DNA from: CAYJLF01 sp964371055
Lineage (GTDB): Bacteria > Eisenbacteria > RBG-16-71-46 > CAIMUX01
Length of the DNA: 64,000 nucleotides
Reading direction: 5' to 3'
Assembly (NCBI GenBank): GCA_964371055.1
Contig: CAYJLF010000007.1
Span: 189,409 to 253,408, forward strand
The notes under the pieces were generated by a model. That model was not told the DNA's origin and did not search any database. It worked only from the letters and a program-made list of their open reading frames with translations. Shown one piece after another: positions 51,114 through 59,736 of this stretch (positions are counted from its first letter, which is position 1; the number at the start of each line of letters is the position of its first letter). The position numbers and the translations under genes were made by a program.

Positions 51114-51121
51114 GTCCGCTC

Positions 51122-51433
51122 CTAGACCTGGTCGCGCAGGTGCAGGACGTCGTCGAGACGGATCGTCTGGAAGAGATCGCGGAGATTCTGGTGAATCCCC
51201 TCGATCTGCGCCTGGCGTCCCAGCCGGTCCTGACTGCGGAAGAAGAGGATGAGCGTCCCGATCGCGGCGCTGCAGATCCTCGGCACGTCCGTGAGATCGA
51301 GGGTCGCCAGCTCGCACTCCCGCTGCGTCAGGTCAGCCAGGGTGTTCGAGAACTCGGGCGCGGCGGCATTGTCGATCGCGCCCGACAGCTTCAAGTGGAC
51401 CTGGGGCCCGTTCAGGGTTCGCTGGACGATCAT
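51122..51433 (-). CDS. STAS-domain anti-sigma factor antagonist
   Basis: 103 residues; AAGGAG precedes the ATG. The fold is complete with the conserved phosphorylation segment VPRICSAAIGTLILFF (Ser55). LKLSGAIDNAAAPEF and LATLDLTDV match SpoIIAA/RsbV. It is the phosphorylation switch of a partner-switching system; the kinase and phosphatase are the next two genes of the same operon. Eight bases separate it from the kinase gene. The residue normally written D-S/T-S-G is CSAA here, a diverged motif. Confidence 0.9.
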   Translation of the reverse strand: MIVQRTLNGPQVHLKLSGAIDNAAAPEFSNTLADLTQRECELATLDLTDVPRICSAAIGTLILFFRSQDRLGRQAQIEGIHQNLRDLFQTIRLDDVLHLRDQV

Positions 51434-51661
51434 GTCGGCTCCTTAGCTCCTGGATCCTGCGTTGCTCTGTCCGTCTCCCCAGATCGGCGCGACCGGACCG
51501 CTCCTGAAGGGAATCGCGCCCGAACGGCCGTCCGGTGGGGTCCGCGTCCCCACCTGAGGGGCCGGGGCCCCGGCCGGCGTTCGACGCCATGGACGGGGCG
51601 GACTCGTCTCCCGGCTCGACATGAGGGCGATCCCGCCCCGAAGATCCGCATCGAACCACCG

Positions 51662-52771
51662 ATGACGAACCACGCCACAGGAGAGAGCGAAGTCGACCGC
51701 CCTCGGCCGGGAACCGACCCGGCGGGAGCGGCTGCGGCCGCCGGTCGCGGGGCGGGCGGCCCCCGGGCCGGCAAGGGGAAGGCCTACGCGCCCCACGGGC
51801 AGGAGGTCGCGCGCGTGCTGAAGGGGTATGTCGACCCGGAGGCGGTGCGTCGGCTGCACCGCGTGCGCCCGGCAGCCCATTTCGCCGTCGCCGCCCGGCA
51901 CACCGCGTTGACTCTGCTCGTCGCCTGGGGGCTATGGAAGCTTTCGCAACCGTGGTTGTGGATCCCGCTCGCGCTGCTGCAGGGCTTCCAGATTCTCGGC
52001 TACATCATCCTGCTGCACGAGTGGGTCCACGACGCGATCTTCCAGCGGCCGCATCCGCGCTGGATGCGCCTGTTGGGACTGGCCTACGCGCTTCCCTCCT
52101 CGATCTCGGCCTCGCAGTTCGCGCGCTGGCACATGGATCATCACTACGAACTCGGCACCAGCGACGACGATCCCAAGCGCGCCTACCTGACGCCGAAGAT
52201 CGTGGCCCGCTGGTACAAGGCGCTCTATTTCACGCCGGCGCTCTTCGTCATCTACTCCATCGCCAGCCGGCGCGAGGCGCTCCGCTATCCTTCGGCGCTA
52301 CGCCGGCGGATCGCCGTGGAGCGCGCGGCGAACATGCTGATCCATCTCGGCGTCGCCGCCCTGCTCTGGCATCACGGCGGGATCGGCCTCGCCCTCCGGG
52401 TCCACCTCGTTCCGCTCTTTCTGGCGTTTCCGGTCGCGTTCACGCTCAACCGCCTGGGACAGCACTATGACATCGAACCTTCCGACCCGCTGCAGTGGAG
52501 CACGCTGATGCGCCCGCATCCGGTCTGGAACTTCCTCTTCCTCTGGTCCAACTTCCACCTGGAGCACCACTACTACCCGCGCGTCCCGTGCTACCGGCTC
52601 GCCGCCTTGCACCGCATGCTGCAGCCGCTCTACCAGGATCGGCGGATGCGGCCGCACGGCTACGCCGAGATACTCTGGAACTGGTTCGTTCGAAACCGCG
52701 TGCCGCACACCAACTGGTTCGAGGGGCCGGAGACGGCCCCACCCCGCGAACGGACGGCGCCGGCGAAGTGA
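51662..52771 (+). CDS. Membrane fatty acid desaturase
   Basis: 369 residues from ATG 51662. The three histidine boxes are HEWVHDAIF, HMDHH and HLEHHYYP, with four or so hydrophobic segments between (LLVAWGLWKL, LALLQGFQILGYIIL, LIHLGVAALLW, LVPLFLAFPVAFTL). This is the di-iron FA_desaturase family, which inserts double bonds into acyl chains or hydroxylates carotenoids; regiospecificity is not evident. An N-terminal ~35-residue Ala/Gly-rich stretch is probably disordered. Convergent with the next gene. Confidence 0.88.
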   Translation: MTNHATGESEVDRPRPGTDPAGAAAAAGRGAGGPRAGKGKAYAPHGQEVARVLKGYVDPEAVRRLHRVRPAAHFAVAARHTALTLLVAWGLWKLSQPWLWIPLALLQGFQILGYIILLHEWVHDAIFQRPHPRWMRLLGLAYALPSSISASQFARWHMDHHYELGTSDDDPKRAYLTPKIVARWYKALYFTPALFVIYSIASRREALRYPSALRRRIAVERAANMLIHLGVAALLWHHGGIGLALRVHLVPLFLAFPVAFTLNRLGQHYDIEPSDPLQWSTLMRPHPVWNFLFLWSNFHLEHHYYPRVPCYRLAALHRMLQPLYQDRRMRPHGYAEILWNWFVRNRVPHTNWFEGPETAPPRERTAPAK

Positions 52772-52823
52772 GCGTCCGGGCGCACTGCCGGGCGTATCGT
52801 TCGTTCGACTCGACCCCTTCCGA

Positions 52824-55800
52824 TCAGCGAAGCCGCAGGACGCGCAGCGGTGTCCCGAGCCGCGCGTTCCCCGCGCCGTCCGGTCGGATGAAGTAGAGCC
52901 CGGCCGGGACCGGCCTCCCGGCGGCGTCCCGCCCGTCCCACGTGAGCGGCGAGCCGCCGGCCTCGCGCGCGAGGCTTTGCACGAGGCGGCCGCGCACATC
53001 CCAGATCGTCACGCCGGCGGCCCCGTCGCGCGGCGGCCGGAGCTCGAGCCGCTCTCGAAACGGCACGGGAGCGAGCTTCCACCCGGCCGCGATCGGAGAG
53101 GTCGCCTCGTGTCGGGCGACGAGGGGACCGAGGAATTCGGATCCACCCTCGCCTGGCGACTCGAGGAAGTACCAGATCAATTCATCGCTCGGCGCGTCGC
53201 GGTCCAGGACCTCGCAGCGGCCGTCGGGCGACGGAAGGAGCCAGTCCGGGGTCACGAGGAGGGCGTCGCGCGAAGGCCCATCGGACGCCGGTCGGCCCGG
53301 GAGGTCCCGCCAGAGGCGGAAGAGGTGTCCCTCGACTCCGAACGGCACCGCCCAACGGATCGAGAGCCCCGACGAGACCGATTCGGCCGTCCACTCCTGC
53401 AGCAGAATCGGCGTCGACTCGCCTCCGTAGAGCCAGTCGACCCGCCGGGCGTAGACATCCCAGCCGCGGTCGCGCCGCGCGTCGCTCCAGGCGAACTGCA
53501 CGGTCGCCGTGTCGGCGGCGACCGCTACGTACTGCCGGATGCCGCGCGTCTCCCCGCCGATGATCGAATAGGCCTCGCCGATCGGGGCGCCGACCTCGTC
53601 GTAGCGGCGTGCCCAGACGTAGCGGATTCCCTCCCGTTCGTCCCACCAGACCACGATGAAGCGGCCGCGCGCGTCCATCGCGACGCGCGGGTTCTTCAGG
53701 CCGGGGCTGGGGTGGTCCTCGTTGACCACGAATCGGAGCAGGCTCTTGGCGCCTCCACCCGCGGCCGCGCGCCCGACCTTCGTTTCGAGAATCTCCAGCA
53801 GTCCCTCGATCCGTCCCGCGGTGCTGGGGCGGTCTTCCCAGACAGTGAGGATGGAGGAGCCGTTCGTGGCGACGGCGGGGTTGAACTGGTCGGACCAGGG
53901 CTCGTCGTCGCCGCTCACCTGCTGGTTGGCCGGCTCGAGCGGCTGGCCGTTGGCGCCGAGGCGCTGGCGGTAGATGTCCCAGCCGCCCCAGCGCCGGTCG
54001 CACCAGGCGGCCACCATGTCGCCGAAGGGAGAGATCGCGAGGGCGATGCTCGTCTGGTCGACCAGCCGGGCCGCAACATCGACCGGGTTCAGGGGAGCGC
54101 CCGGATCCGGCGAGCCGAAGGCGTCGAATCGGCGGATGAGAACCTCGTCGTTCACCTGCTCGCCCGAGATCACCTGAACGCGCCAGCCGATGGCGAAGCT
54201 TCCGTCCGGTCCCATCGCGGGGCGAGGATCGGACTGCCCCTCGCCCTGGGATGCGCTGTCGGCCACCGGGAAGTTGTCGCCTACGGGTTGTCCGTCGGCG
54301 TCGTAGAGCTGGCCGTAGATGACGCGCGTCCCTCCGCCCACGATGCCGACCCAGGTGACGACGAAGGCGCCGTTCGGGGCGGACGCGATGTAAGGCCGGT
54401 GCGGCCAATAAACGTCGATGTCGGTCGGCCCCGAGTAGCGGCGCACGACCGGGAGGGTGTTGACCTGGACACTCTGCCCGATCGGCTTGCCGTCGAGGTC
54501 GAGAATCCGGAGGAAGATGTTCATTGAGCCGTTGCGGAGATCGCCCCAGACCACCGCGGCTCTTCCGTCGAGCAGAAGCGCGACGTCCGGCAGGAACTGG
54601 CTGGCCGAAGCCGGCACGCTCCAGACCTGCCGACTCTCGGAGGCCGGCAGCCCGAGCGCCGTGACCCGGCGCAGATAGACCTGCTGGCTGAGAGACCGGT
54701 CATCGCTCCACGAGACGAGCCAGGAGGCGTCGTCGTTCATCGCCAGCGCCGTCCCCCGTCGGGCCACGACGCCGACCGCCTGGTCCGTGAGAGCCAGATC
54801 GCCGGTCAGCGGCTGTCGGTCGGGCGCGAAGAGGCGGAACTGCGGAATCTCCTGGTTCAGGTTTCCGCCGAACCAGGTCACCGCATACCCGTTGTCGTGC
54901 GCCGGCTGGAGCTGCACATGGGCATCGCGCGAGGTGTCGGTCTGCTCCCGGAGCAGGGCCGCCTCGGACTGAGGCGTGCCATCGAGCGAGAGCCACCGGC
55001 CCCAGACGTCGCTCGTTCCGGAGCTGTTGTCCGTCCAGGCGAGCAGGATGTCGTTCGCGCGAACCAGCACGGCCGGGTCGGGGCCCAGGCCGGGATCGAC
55101 GAGGGTCTCCTGGTGCGCAACCCGAGGCGCCTCGGCCACGGAGCCATCGCTCTCCAGGATGCGGCTCTTCACCTGGTAGTTGGAAGAGGTCGCCTCTTCC
55201 CAGGCGAGGAACCAGCGCCCGTCCGGCAGAGCTGCGACGGCCGGGTGGCGCTGGATGTTCTCCTCCGACTCGGCGGCGAGGAAGCGCGGCGCGCCGACCG
55301 GGAGGCCGGAGGCGTCGAGCAGCTGCCCCATGAGGCGGCGGAGTCCGAACGTCCCTTCCTCCCAGACGACGAGACTGAAACCGCGCGCGTCGGTCGCGAT
55401 GGCAGGGTGATCGCGCAGGCCCGCCGCGGCCGCGGTCGCCGTCACGCGGCGATTGGCGCCGATGAACGCGCCGGACGATGCGTCGATCAGCTGCGCGTAG
55501 ACGTCGCCTCCCCCGTGGCGGTCGTCAAGCCAGACGAGGGCCAGGCGTCCGCCTGCCGGTCGGGAAAGAGAAAGCTCGTACTGGTCCTGGATCCCGCCGT
55601 CATCGTTGACGCGGAGCGGTTCGCCGGCCGGCTGCAGCGACGCCGTGAAACGACGGACCACGAGATCGCGGTGGCCGCCACCGTTGTCGTCCCAGAAGAC
55701 CAGGATGTCGCCACCGGTCAGAGGCGCCAGCCATGGATCAAAGCGGTTCTCTTCGCCCGAGGTATCGTCGTTGACGACGTGCTGACGGAACTGGGCTCCC

Positions 55801-55922
55801 GCCGGCCTTGGCCAGGTCGAGATCGCCAGGGCCGCGATGACGGAGAGAAGCGTGAGGATCGAGGGCAGAACGACGGCCCGTCGCGATTCGGCGGGGCAAA
55901 AGAGAGGGCTCCTGCGCATCAT
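52824..55922 (-). CDS. Large secreted repeat protein with FlgD-like C-terminal domain
   Basis: 1032 residues from the ATG at 55922, which follows GGAGGT. A Sec-type signal (VLPSILTLLSVIAALAIS, then AGAQF) leads a long beta-rich region. Its repeated ~60-residue units carry a W-x-D/E core: VFWDDNGGGHRDLVV, LVWLDDRHGGGDVYAQL, VVWEEGTFG, LAWTDNSSGTSDVWGR, VSWSDDRSLSQQVYL, VVWGDLRNG and VVWWDEREG. These resemble blades of a propeller or a Bulb-lectin-like repeat. The end is a FlgD-type domain with DGRDAAGRPVPAGLYFIRP. Probably exported to the surface; ligand unknown. Confidence 0.85.
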   Translation of the reverse strand: MMRRSPLFCPAESRRAVVLPSILTLLSVIAALAISTWPRPAGAQFRQHVVNDDTSGEENRFDPWLAPLTGGDILVFWDDNGGGHRDLVVRRFTASLQPAGEPLRVNDDGGIQDQYELSLSRPAGGRLALVWLDDRHGGGDVYAQLIDASSGAFIGANRRVTATAAAAGLRDHPAIATDARGFSLVVWEEGTFGLRRLMGQLLDASGLPVGAPRFLAAESEENIQRHPAVAALPDGRWFLAWEEATSSNYQVKSRILESDGSVAEAPRVAHQETLVDPGLGPDPAVLVRANDILLAWTDNSSGTSDVWGRWLSLDGTPQSEAALLREQTDTSRDAHVQLQPAHDNGYAVTWFGGNLNQEIPQFRLFAPDRQPLTGDLALTDQAVGVVARRGTALAMNDDASWLVSWSDDRSLSQQVYLRRVTALGLPASESRQVWSVPASASQFLPDVALLLDGRAAVVWGDLRNGSMNIFLRILDLDGKPIGQSVQVNTLPVVRRYSGPTDIDVYWPHRPYIASAPNGAFVVTWVGIVGGGTRVIYGQLYDADGQPVGDNFPVADSASQGEGQSDPRPAMGPDGSFAIGWRVQVISGEQVNDEVLIRRFDAFGSPDPGAPLNPVDVAARLVDQTSIALAISPFGDMVAAWCDRRWGGWDIYRQRLGANGQPLEPANQQVSGDDEPWSDQFNPAVATNGSSILTVWEDRPSTAGRIEGLLEILETKVGRAAAGGGAKSLLRFVVNEDHPSPGLKNPRVAMDARGRFIVVWWDEREGIRYVWARRYDEVGAPIGEAYSIIGGETRGIRQYVAVAADTATVQFAWSDARRDRGWDVYARRVDWLYGGESTPILLQEWTAESVSSGLSIRWAVPFGVEGHLFRLWRDLPGRPASDGPSRDALLVTPDWLLPSPDGRCEVLDRDAPSDELIWYFLESPGEGGSEFLGPLVARHEATSPIAAGWKLAPVPFRERLELRPPRDGAAGVTIWDVRGRLVQSLAREAGGSPLTWDGRDAAGRPVPAGLYFIRPDGAGNARLGTPLRVLRLR

Positions 55923-56072
55923 GGGCAACCTCCCGTGCCCGGGGCCTTCGCCATCCGGCGGGGCCGTCCCGGCCGCCGGGCCCGCGGATGCTGCCGAGAG
56001 ACCCGTCAGGAAGGACTCGGACGGGTGCGATCGGGGCACGTGATCGCAGTGTAGCAGGCCGTTGGGAGGAAG

Positions 56073-57203
56073 TCAGCCCGACTGCGCCCACCCGGCACCG
56101 ACCCCGTGACGACCGGACCGATACTCCTCGAGGATCGACCGGTGATCGAAGCAAAGATCAGCCGGGAGGTCATCCAGAGGGAACAGGCGGGCGTCGGCGG
56201 CGTCGTCTCCCGCTCGGAGGGAACCCGATGCGGTGGCGGCGAACATGACGGTGACGGTCGGGAATCGCGGGTCGCGCCCCGGCTCCGAGTAGGTATGCAT
56301 CTGGCGGATGCGCTCCAGCACGAGACCGGTCTCTTCCTGGAGTTCGCGTCGCGCGGCGCACTCCACGCTCTCGCCGACTTCGACGAAGCCTCCGGGAATC
56401 GCCCAACCGTGCGGCGGATTGCGCCGGCGAACCAGGACGACGCGATCGGGCTCCAACTCGACGATGGCATCCGCGGCGATCACCGGCGTCGTCGGCCGCC
56501 AGGGCCGTCCTCCGTCGGCCACCCCGGCGGTGCGGACCGCCTTCTCGGCGGAATCCTCGCGGGCGAGCGGCTCGGCCCTCGGGCCGGCGCCGTCGGAAGA
56601 GCCGTCCGCGTCAGGGTCGCGCAGGACTTCATCCACGCGGAAGAGCGGAACGAGCGGCGCGCCCAGTTCCGCCAGCTTCTCGCTCCCTCCCTGCTGGCGA
56701 TCGACCAGACACCAGGTGCCCGCCACGGTCGCTCCCATCGCGCGCACCGCTTCGATGGCGCGGACGATCGATCCGCCGGCGGTCACGACATCGTCAAAGA
56801 CCACCGCGCGGTTGCCCGCCTCGAGGTGCCCTTCGATCTGTCTTCCCGTGCCGTGGTCCTTGGCCTGGGACCGAACCATGAAGCCGCCCAGTCCGGCGTC
56901 CCGAGGAGCGAGCACCATGGCCGCACCGACCAGCGGATCGGCGCCAAGGGTGGGGCCGCCGAGGCGGTCGGCGCCGAGCCGCCGGACTTCGGCCAGGAGA
57001 AAGCGGGCTGCGAGCGCCGCCCCTTCCGGGTGCGTCGTCGTGAGGCGAAGGTCGAGATAGTAGTCGCTCACTGCGCCCGAGGAGAGGACGAAGCGTCCCC
57101 GCTTCAACGAGAGACGACGGATGAGTTCGAGCAGCCGTTGACGATCTTCCCGGGTCGGGGGCGTCCACCGCGCATCAGCATGGAGGGGCGTCGGTATGTT
57201 CAT
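56073..57203 (-). CDS. pyrE: Orotate phosphoribosyltransferase fused to a Nudix hydrolase
   Basis: 376 residues. The N-terminal ~195 residues are OPRT: LSSGAVSDYYLDLRL, the catalytic loop RSQAKDHGTGRQIEG (K115, H117), and PRPP motif VVFDDVVTAGGS. After a disordered ~40-residue linker comes a Nudix domain with box GGFVEVGESVECAARRELQEETGLV at ~271-295. The first half makes OMP from orotate in pyrimidine synthesis. The Nudix half probably cleans up a nucleotide or PRPP-like by-product, though its substrate is unclear. The ATG has no Shine-Dalgarno and lies ~2 nt after the predicted transcription start, so the mRNA may be leaderless. Confidence 0.9.
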   Translation of the reverse strand: MNIPTPLHADARWTPPTREDRQRLLELIRRLSLKRGRFVLSSGAVSDYYLDLRLTTTHPEGAALAARFLLAEVRRLGADRLGGPTLGADPLVGAAMVLAPRDAGLGGFMVRSQAKDHGTGRQIEGHLEAGNRAVVFDDVVTAGGSIVRAIEAVRAMGATVAGTWCLVDRQQGGSEKLAELGAPLVPLFRVDEVLRDPDADGSSDGAGPRAEPLAREDSAEKAVRTAGVADGGRPWRPTTPVIAADAIVELEPDRVVLVRRRNPPHGWAIPGGFVEVGESVECAARRELQEETGLVLERIRQMHTYSEPGRDPRFPTVTVMFAATASGSLRAGDDAADARLFPLDDLPADLCFDHRSILEEYRSGRHGVGAGWAQSG

Positions 57204-57211
57204 GGGAGGGG

Positions 57212-57240
57212 AGTCTATCCGCGATCGATCGGCGTCTCAA
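57212..57240 (-). promoter_or_regulatory. Promoter of the OPRT-Nudix gene (leaderless)
   Basis: On the minus strand TTGAGA (57240-57235), 17 bp, TAGACT (57217-57212). Initiation ~7 nt beyond the -10 falls at about 57205, next to the ATG at 57203. Confidence 0.55.
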
Positions 57241-57261
57241 GCGCGGAACGGAGGAACGACA

Positions 57262-57292
57262 GCGAGCCCCGCGCGGGATGCGCGAGGCTCGC
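57262..57292 (-). terminator. Hairpin downstream of the FN3 lipoprotein
   Basis: GCGAGCC (57262-57268) pairs with GGCTCGC (57286-57292), with an inner CGCGC/GCGCG extension. It lies ~70 bp past the lipoprotein stop and is a plausible terminator, although no good T-tract follows. Confidence 0.45.
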
Positions 57293-57363
57293 AGTTTCGG
57301 GACGCCCGACGGGCAGGTGGCTGGGCGGGTTGGTTGCGCCGGACGCCCCGCACTTCCGTGCGG

Positions 57364-57924
57364 TTACAGCGCGCCTCCGGAGTCGCCCGGGGTCGTGGAC
57401 TCCTCCTTGCCCGGCTGATCGTCGGGCAACTGGGGGAGACTCGGAGCGTCGCCTCCGCCTCCGTCCGCATCGGGGTCCTGCTCGACCGGCGTCGGAGGCT
57501 TGCCCCCGCCACTGCTCGAGGGGGGCGCCTGCCAGCGGACCTCGAGCGGGCCGGCCGCCGCGCTCTCGTGTCCAGCCGCATCGACCGCGGTCACGATGAT
57601 CCAGACCGTATCGTCGATCCCGATCGCCAGGGTGTATTCCGCCGTCGCGACCAGCTCCGGATTGTCCTTCGAATAGGCATCCGGGCGGGTCGGAGCCGGG
57701 TCATACCGGTAGACGTTGTAGCCGGCGAGATCAGGCTCCACATTCGGCTCCCACCGGACGACGGCGGTGAACCCGTCACCATAGAGCGCGGTGTCCAGCC
57801 CGACCGGCGGCAGCGGTGGCGCGTCGTCCTGCGGAATCACGACCTGGGTCGCATTGTCGTCGCCGCAGCCGGCCAGAACGGCCAGCCCGACCAGTGCGAC
57901 CAAGAACAGCTTCGAGTGCTTCAT
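57364..57924 (-). CDS. Small FN3-domain lipoprotein
   Basis: 186 residues. GGGAGG precedes the ATG by 8 nt. The lipobox is LAVLAGC, so Cys20 is the acylation site. A single fibronectin III domain (VVRWEPNVEPDLAGYNVYR, VWIIVTAVDAAGHESAAAG) is followed by a Pro/Gly/Asp-rich disordered tail with SSSGGGKPPTP and PGKEESTTPG. The Tyr-Asn-Val-Tyr-Arg strand is the typical signature of FN3 repeats in FCB surface proteins. Function unknown, probably periplasmic or outer membrane. Transcribed from the AT-rich region upstream. Confidence 0.8.
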   Translation of the reverse strand: MKHSKLFLVALVGLAVLAGCGDDNATQVVIPQDDAPPLPPVGLDTALYGDGFTAVVRWEPNVEPDLAGYNVYRYDPAPTRPDAYSKDNPELVATAEYTLAIGIDDTVWIIVTAVDAAGHESAAAGPLEVRWQAPPSSSGGGKPPTPVEQDPDADGGGGDAPSLPQLPDDQPGKEESTTPGDSGGAL

Positions 57925-58359
57925 TGAGTACGCCTCCCGGGTTCGAGCGGATCGCGCCTCCGCGCGGTCCCCGCTCCTCCTCTGCCCTGTAAACCGTCAT
58001 CGCGGGGTGACGGAGCAGTGCGGAACAAGGTGCGTGCCGAGACGGCCCCAAACCTGCGGGCGAACGAGGGTTGTAGTTATAATCGATGATATAACAATAT
58101 GTTGCAGTCTCATTCCGAATCATCGCTCATCGGCCGAGTCGGGTTTGGTGCACGCGGCGGGGGATGCAGCGCGCGGTGCCCTGGGCAGGTTGCAACGCCG
58201 GGACCGGACAAATGCGAACAGCACGACCCCCGGGCCGGTCCGCGGTAACGCCGGTGGGCCGAATCACCCGAAGGGCGGGTTCGTTGACCCGTCCGCCCTC
58301 GATTGCTACAGTCCCGACGCCTTGCGCCGATGGAGGCGTGCGGCTGAGGAAGGAACTTG
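57925..58359. other. Divergent intergenic region before accA
   Basis: Contains an AT-rich island at about 58070-58120 (unusual here) with an inverted repeat GTTATA-N8-TATAAC (58076-58095) and a TATAAT-like run (58078-58083). A promoter for accA is at 58284-58312. No coding sequence. Confidence 0.55.
58284..58312 (+). promoter_or_regulatory. accA promoter
   Basis: TTGACC (58284-58289), 17 bp, TACAGT (58307-58312). About 47 bp before the ATG, with a SD AAGGA between. One of the best matches in the window. Confidence 0.7.
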
Positions 58360-59322
58360 ATGGAAACATCCTGGCTCGACTTCGAGCGGCCGATCGTGGA
58401 ACTCGAACAGCGGATCGCGGAACTCCGGGGCGCGGGGGGCGAGGGACCGCCCGAGGCGACCGACGAGTTGCGGACTCTCGAGTCCCGCCTCGCCCGCCTG
58501 CGCGAGGAGGTCTATGCCAACCTGACGAGCTGGCAGCGGGTCCAGCTTGCCCGTCACCCGAGGCGACCCTACACCCTGGACTACGTCAAGGCGCTCTGCA
58601 CCGACTTCATCGAGCTTCATGGCGATCGGACCTTCGCCGATGACGCGGCGATCGTCGGTGGACCGGCCCGGTTCGAAGGACGGCCCGTGATGATCATCGG
58701 CCATCAGAAGGGGCGCACGACGAAAGAGAAGATGACGCGGAACTTCGGCATGCCCCATCCCGAGGGATACCGCAAGGCGCTTCGCCTGATGAAGATGGCC
58801 GAGAAGTTCGCTGCTCCGGTCATCAGCTTCGTCGACACCCCGGGCGCCTTTCCCGGGATCGGCGCGGAGGAGCGGGGCCAGTCCGAAGCGATCGCCCGGA
58901 ACCTTCGAGAGATGTCGCGTCTCGCCGTGCCGATCGTGGTGGTGGTCATCGGCGAAGGCGGTTCGGGTGGGGCGCTGGCGATCGCGGTGGGGGATCGGAT
59001 CCTGATGCTGGAGAACTCGGTCTACTCCGTCATCTCTCCCGAGGGATGCGCCTCGATCCTCTGGAAGGATGCGTCGCGCGCGCCGGAAGCGGCGACCGCG
59101 ATGCGCATCACGGCCTCTGACCTCTTCTCCTTCGGGATCATCGATCGTGTGTTGCCGGAGCCGGAGGGAGGAGCGCACCGCTCCCCGGAGTCGATGGCCG
59201 AGGTCGTGAGGACGGAACTCCGTTCGGCGCTCGAGGAACTCCTCCTGCTCCCCGTGCCGGTCCTGCTCGAGGAAAGGCTGCAGAAGTACCTGCGGATGGG
59301 AGTCTACGACGAATCGGCCTAG
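58360..59322 (+). CDS. accA: Acetyl-CoA carboxylase carboxyltransferase subunit alpha
   Basis: 320 residues, a normal length. DFERPIVELEQRIAELR opens the chain. GHQKGRTTKEKMTRNFGMPHPEGYRKALRLM and TPGAFPGIGAEERGQSEAIA are the biotin/acyl-CoA binding blocks, and GEGGSGGALAIAVGDRILML the oxyanion loop. It pairs with AccD, which is not seen here, to transfer CO2 from biotin to acetyl-CoA for fatty acid synthesis. It has its own promoter and is followed by a separate promoter for the next gene. Confidence 0.96.
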   Translation: METSWLDFERPIVELEQRIAELRGAGGEGPPEATDELRTLESRLARLREEVYANLTSWQRVQLARHPRRPYTLDYVKALCTDFIELHGDRTFADDAAIVGGPARFEGRPVMIIGHQKGRTTKEKMTRNFGMPHPEGYRKALRLMKMAEKFAAPVISFVDTPGAFPGIGAEERGQSEAIARNLREMSRLAVPIVVVVIGEGGSGGALAIAVGDRILMLENSVYSVISPEGCASILWKDASRAPEAATAMRITASDLFSFGIIDRVLPEPEGGAHRSPESMAEVVRTELRSALEELLLLPVPVLLEERLQKYLRMGVYDESA

Positions 59323-59334
59323 CGGGGGGCGGCG

Positions 59335-59363
59335 TTGACACCCGATGAGCGCGTCGTTAGTGT
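59335..59363 (+). promoter_or_regulatory. Promoter of the Trm112-like gene and porU
   Basis: TTGACA (59335-59340), 17 bp, TAGTGT (59358-59363). Perfect -35, directly after the accA stop codon. Confidence 0.65.
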
Positions 59364-59492
59364 CGCCCCGATGCCGAGCGGCGATCTGTCGCCGGATCCC
59401 CCGGGCGCGGGTACCGCCGCGGGGGGAGCGTGGCGGTCCGGGGTGGCGCGCGCCCCGGGGATCTCCCGGACGGGATGGACGAGGAAGGGAAG

Positions 59493-59681
59493 ATGATCTC
59501 GAGGGAACTGCTCGACATTCTGGTCTGCCCGGCCTGCCGCGGCGATCTCGAGTACGACGAGGGGGCGTCGACCCTGACCTGCCACGCCTGCCGCCTCCGT
59601 TACCGGATCGAGGATGACATCCCGATCATGCTGGTGGACGAAGCAGAGCGGCTGGACCGGGACGAGCCTGAACGGCCTTGA
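59493..59681 (+). CDS. Trm112-like zinc-ribbon protein
   Basis: 62 residues; GAGGAAGGG precedes the ATG at 59493, and ATG 59475 would add six residues. MISRELLDILVCPACRGDLEY and LTCHACRLRYRIEDDIPIM match the Trm112 family: four Cys in two CxxC pairs and the terminal PIM core. In eukaryotes Trm112 activates methyltransferases; bacterial homologues (YcaR) are of unclear role. Cotranscription with porU, 55 bp downstream, is likely. Confidence 0.85.
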   Translation: MISRELLDILVCPACRGDLEYDEGASTLTCHACRLRYRIEDDIPIMLVDEAERLDRDEPERP

Positions 59682-59736
59682 ATCCCGGGACGGAAACTAT
59701 TTCCCCCTTATCCGTGTTCCCACCCCGGGAGACCCG

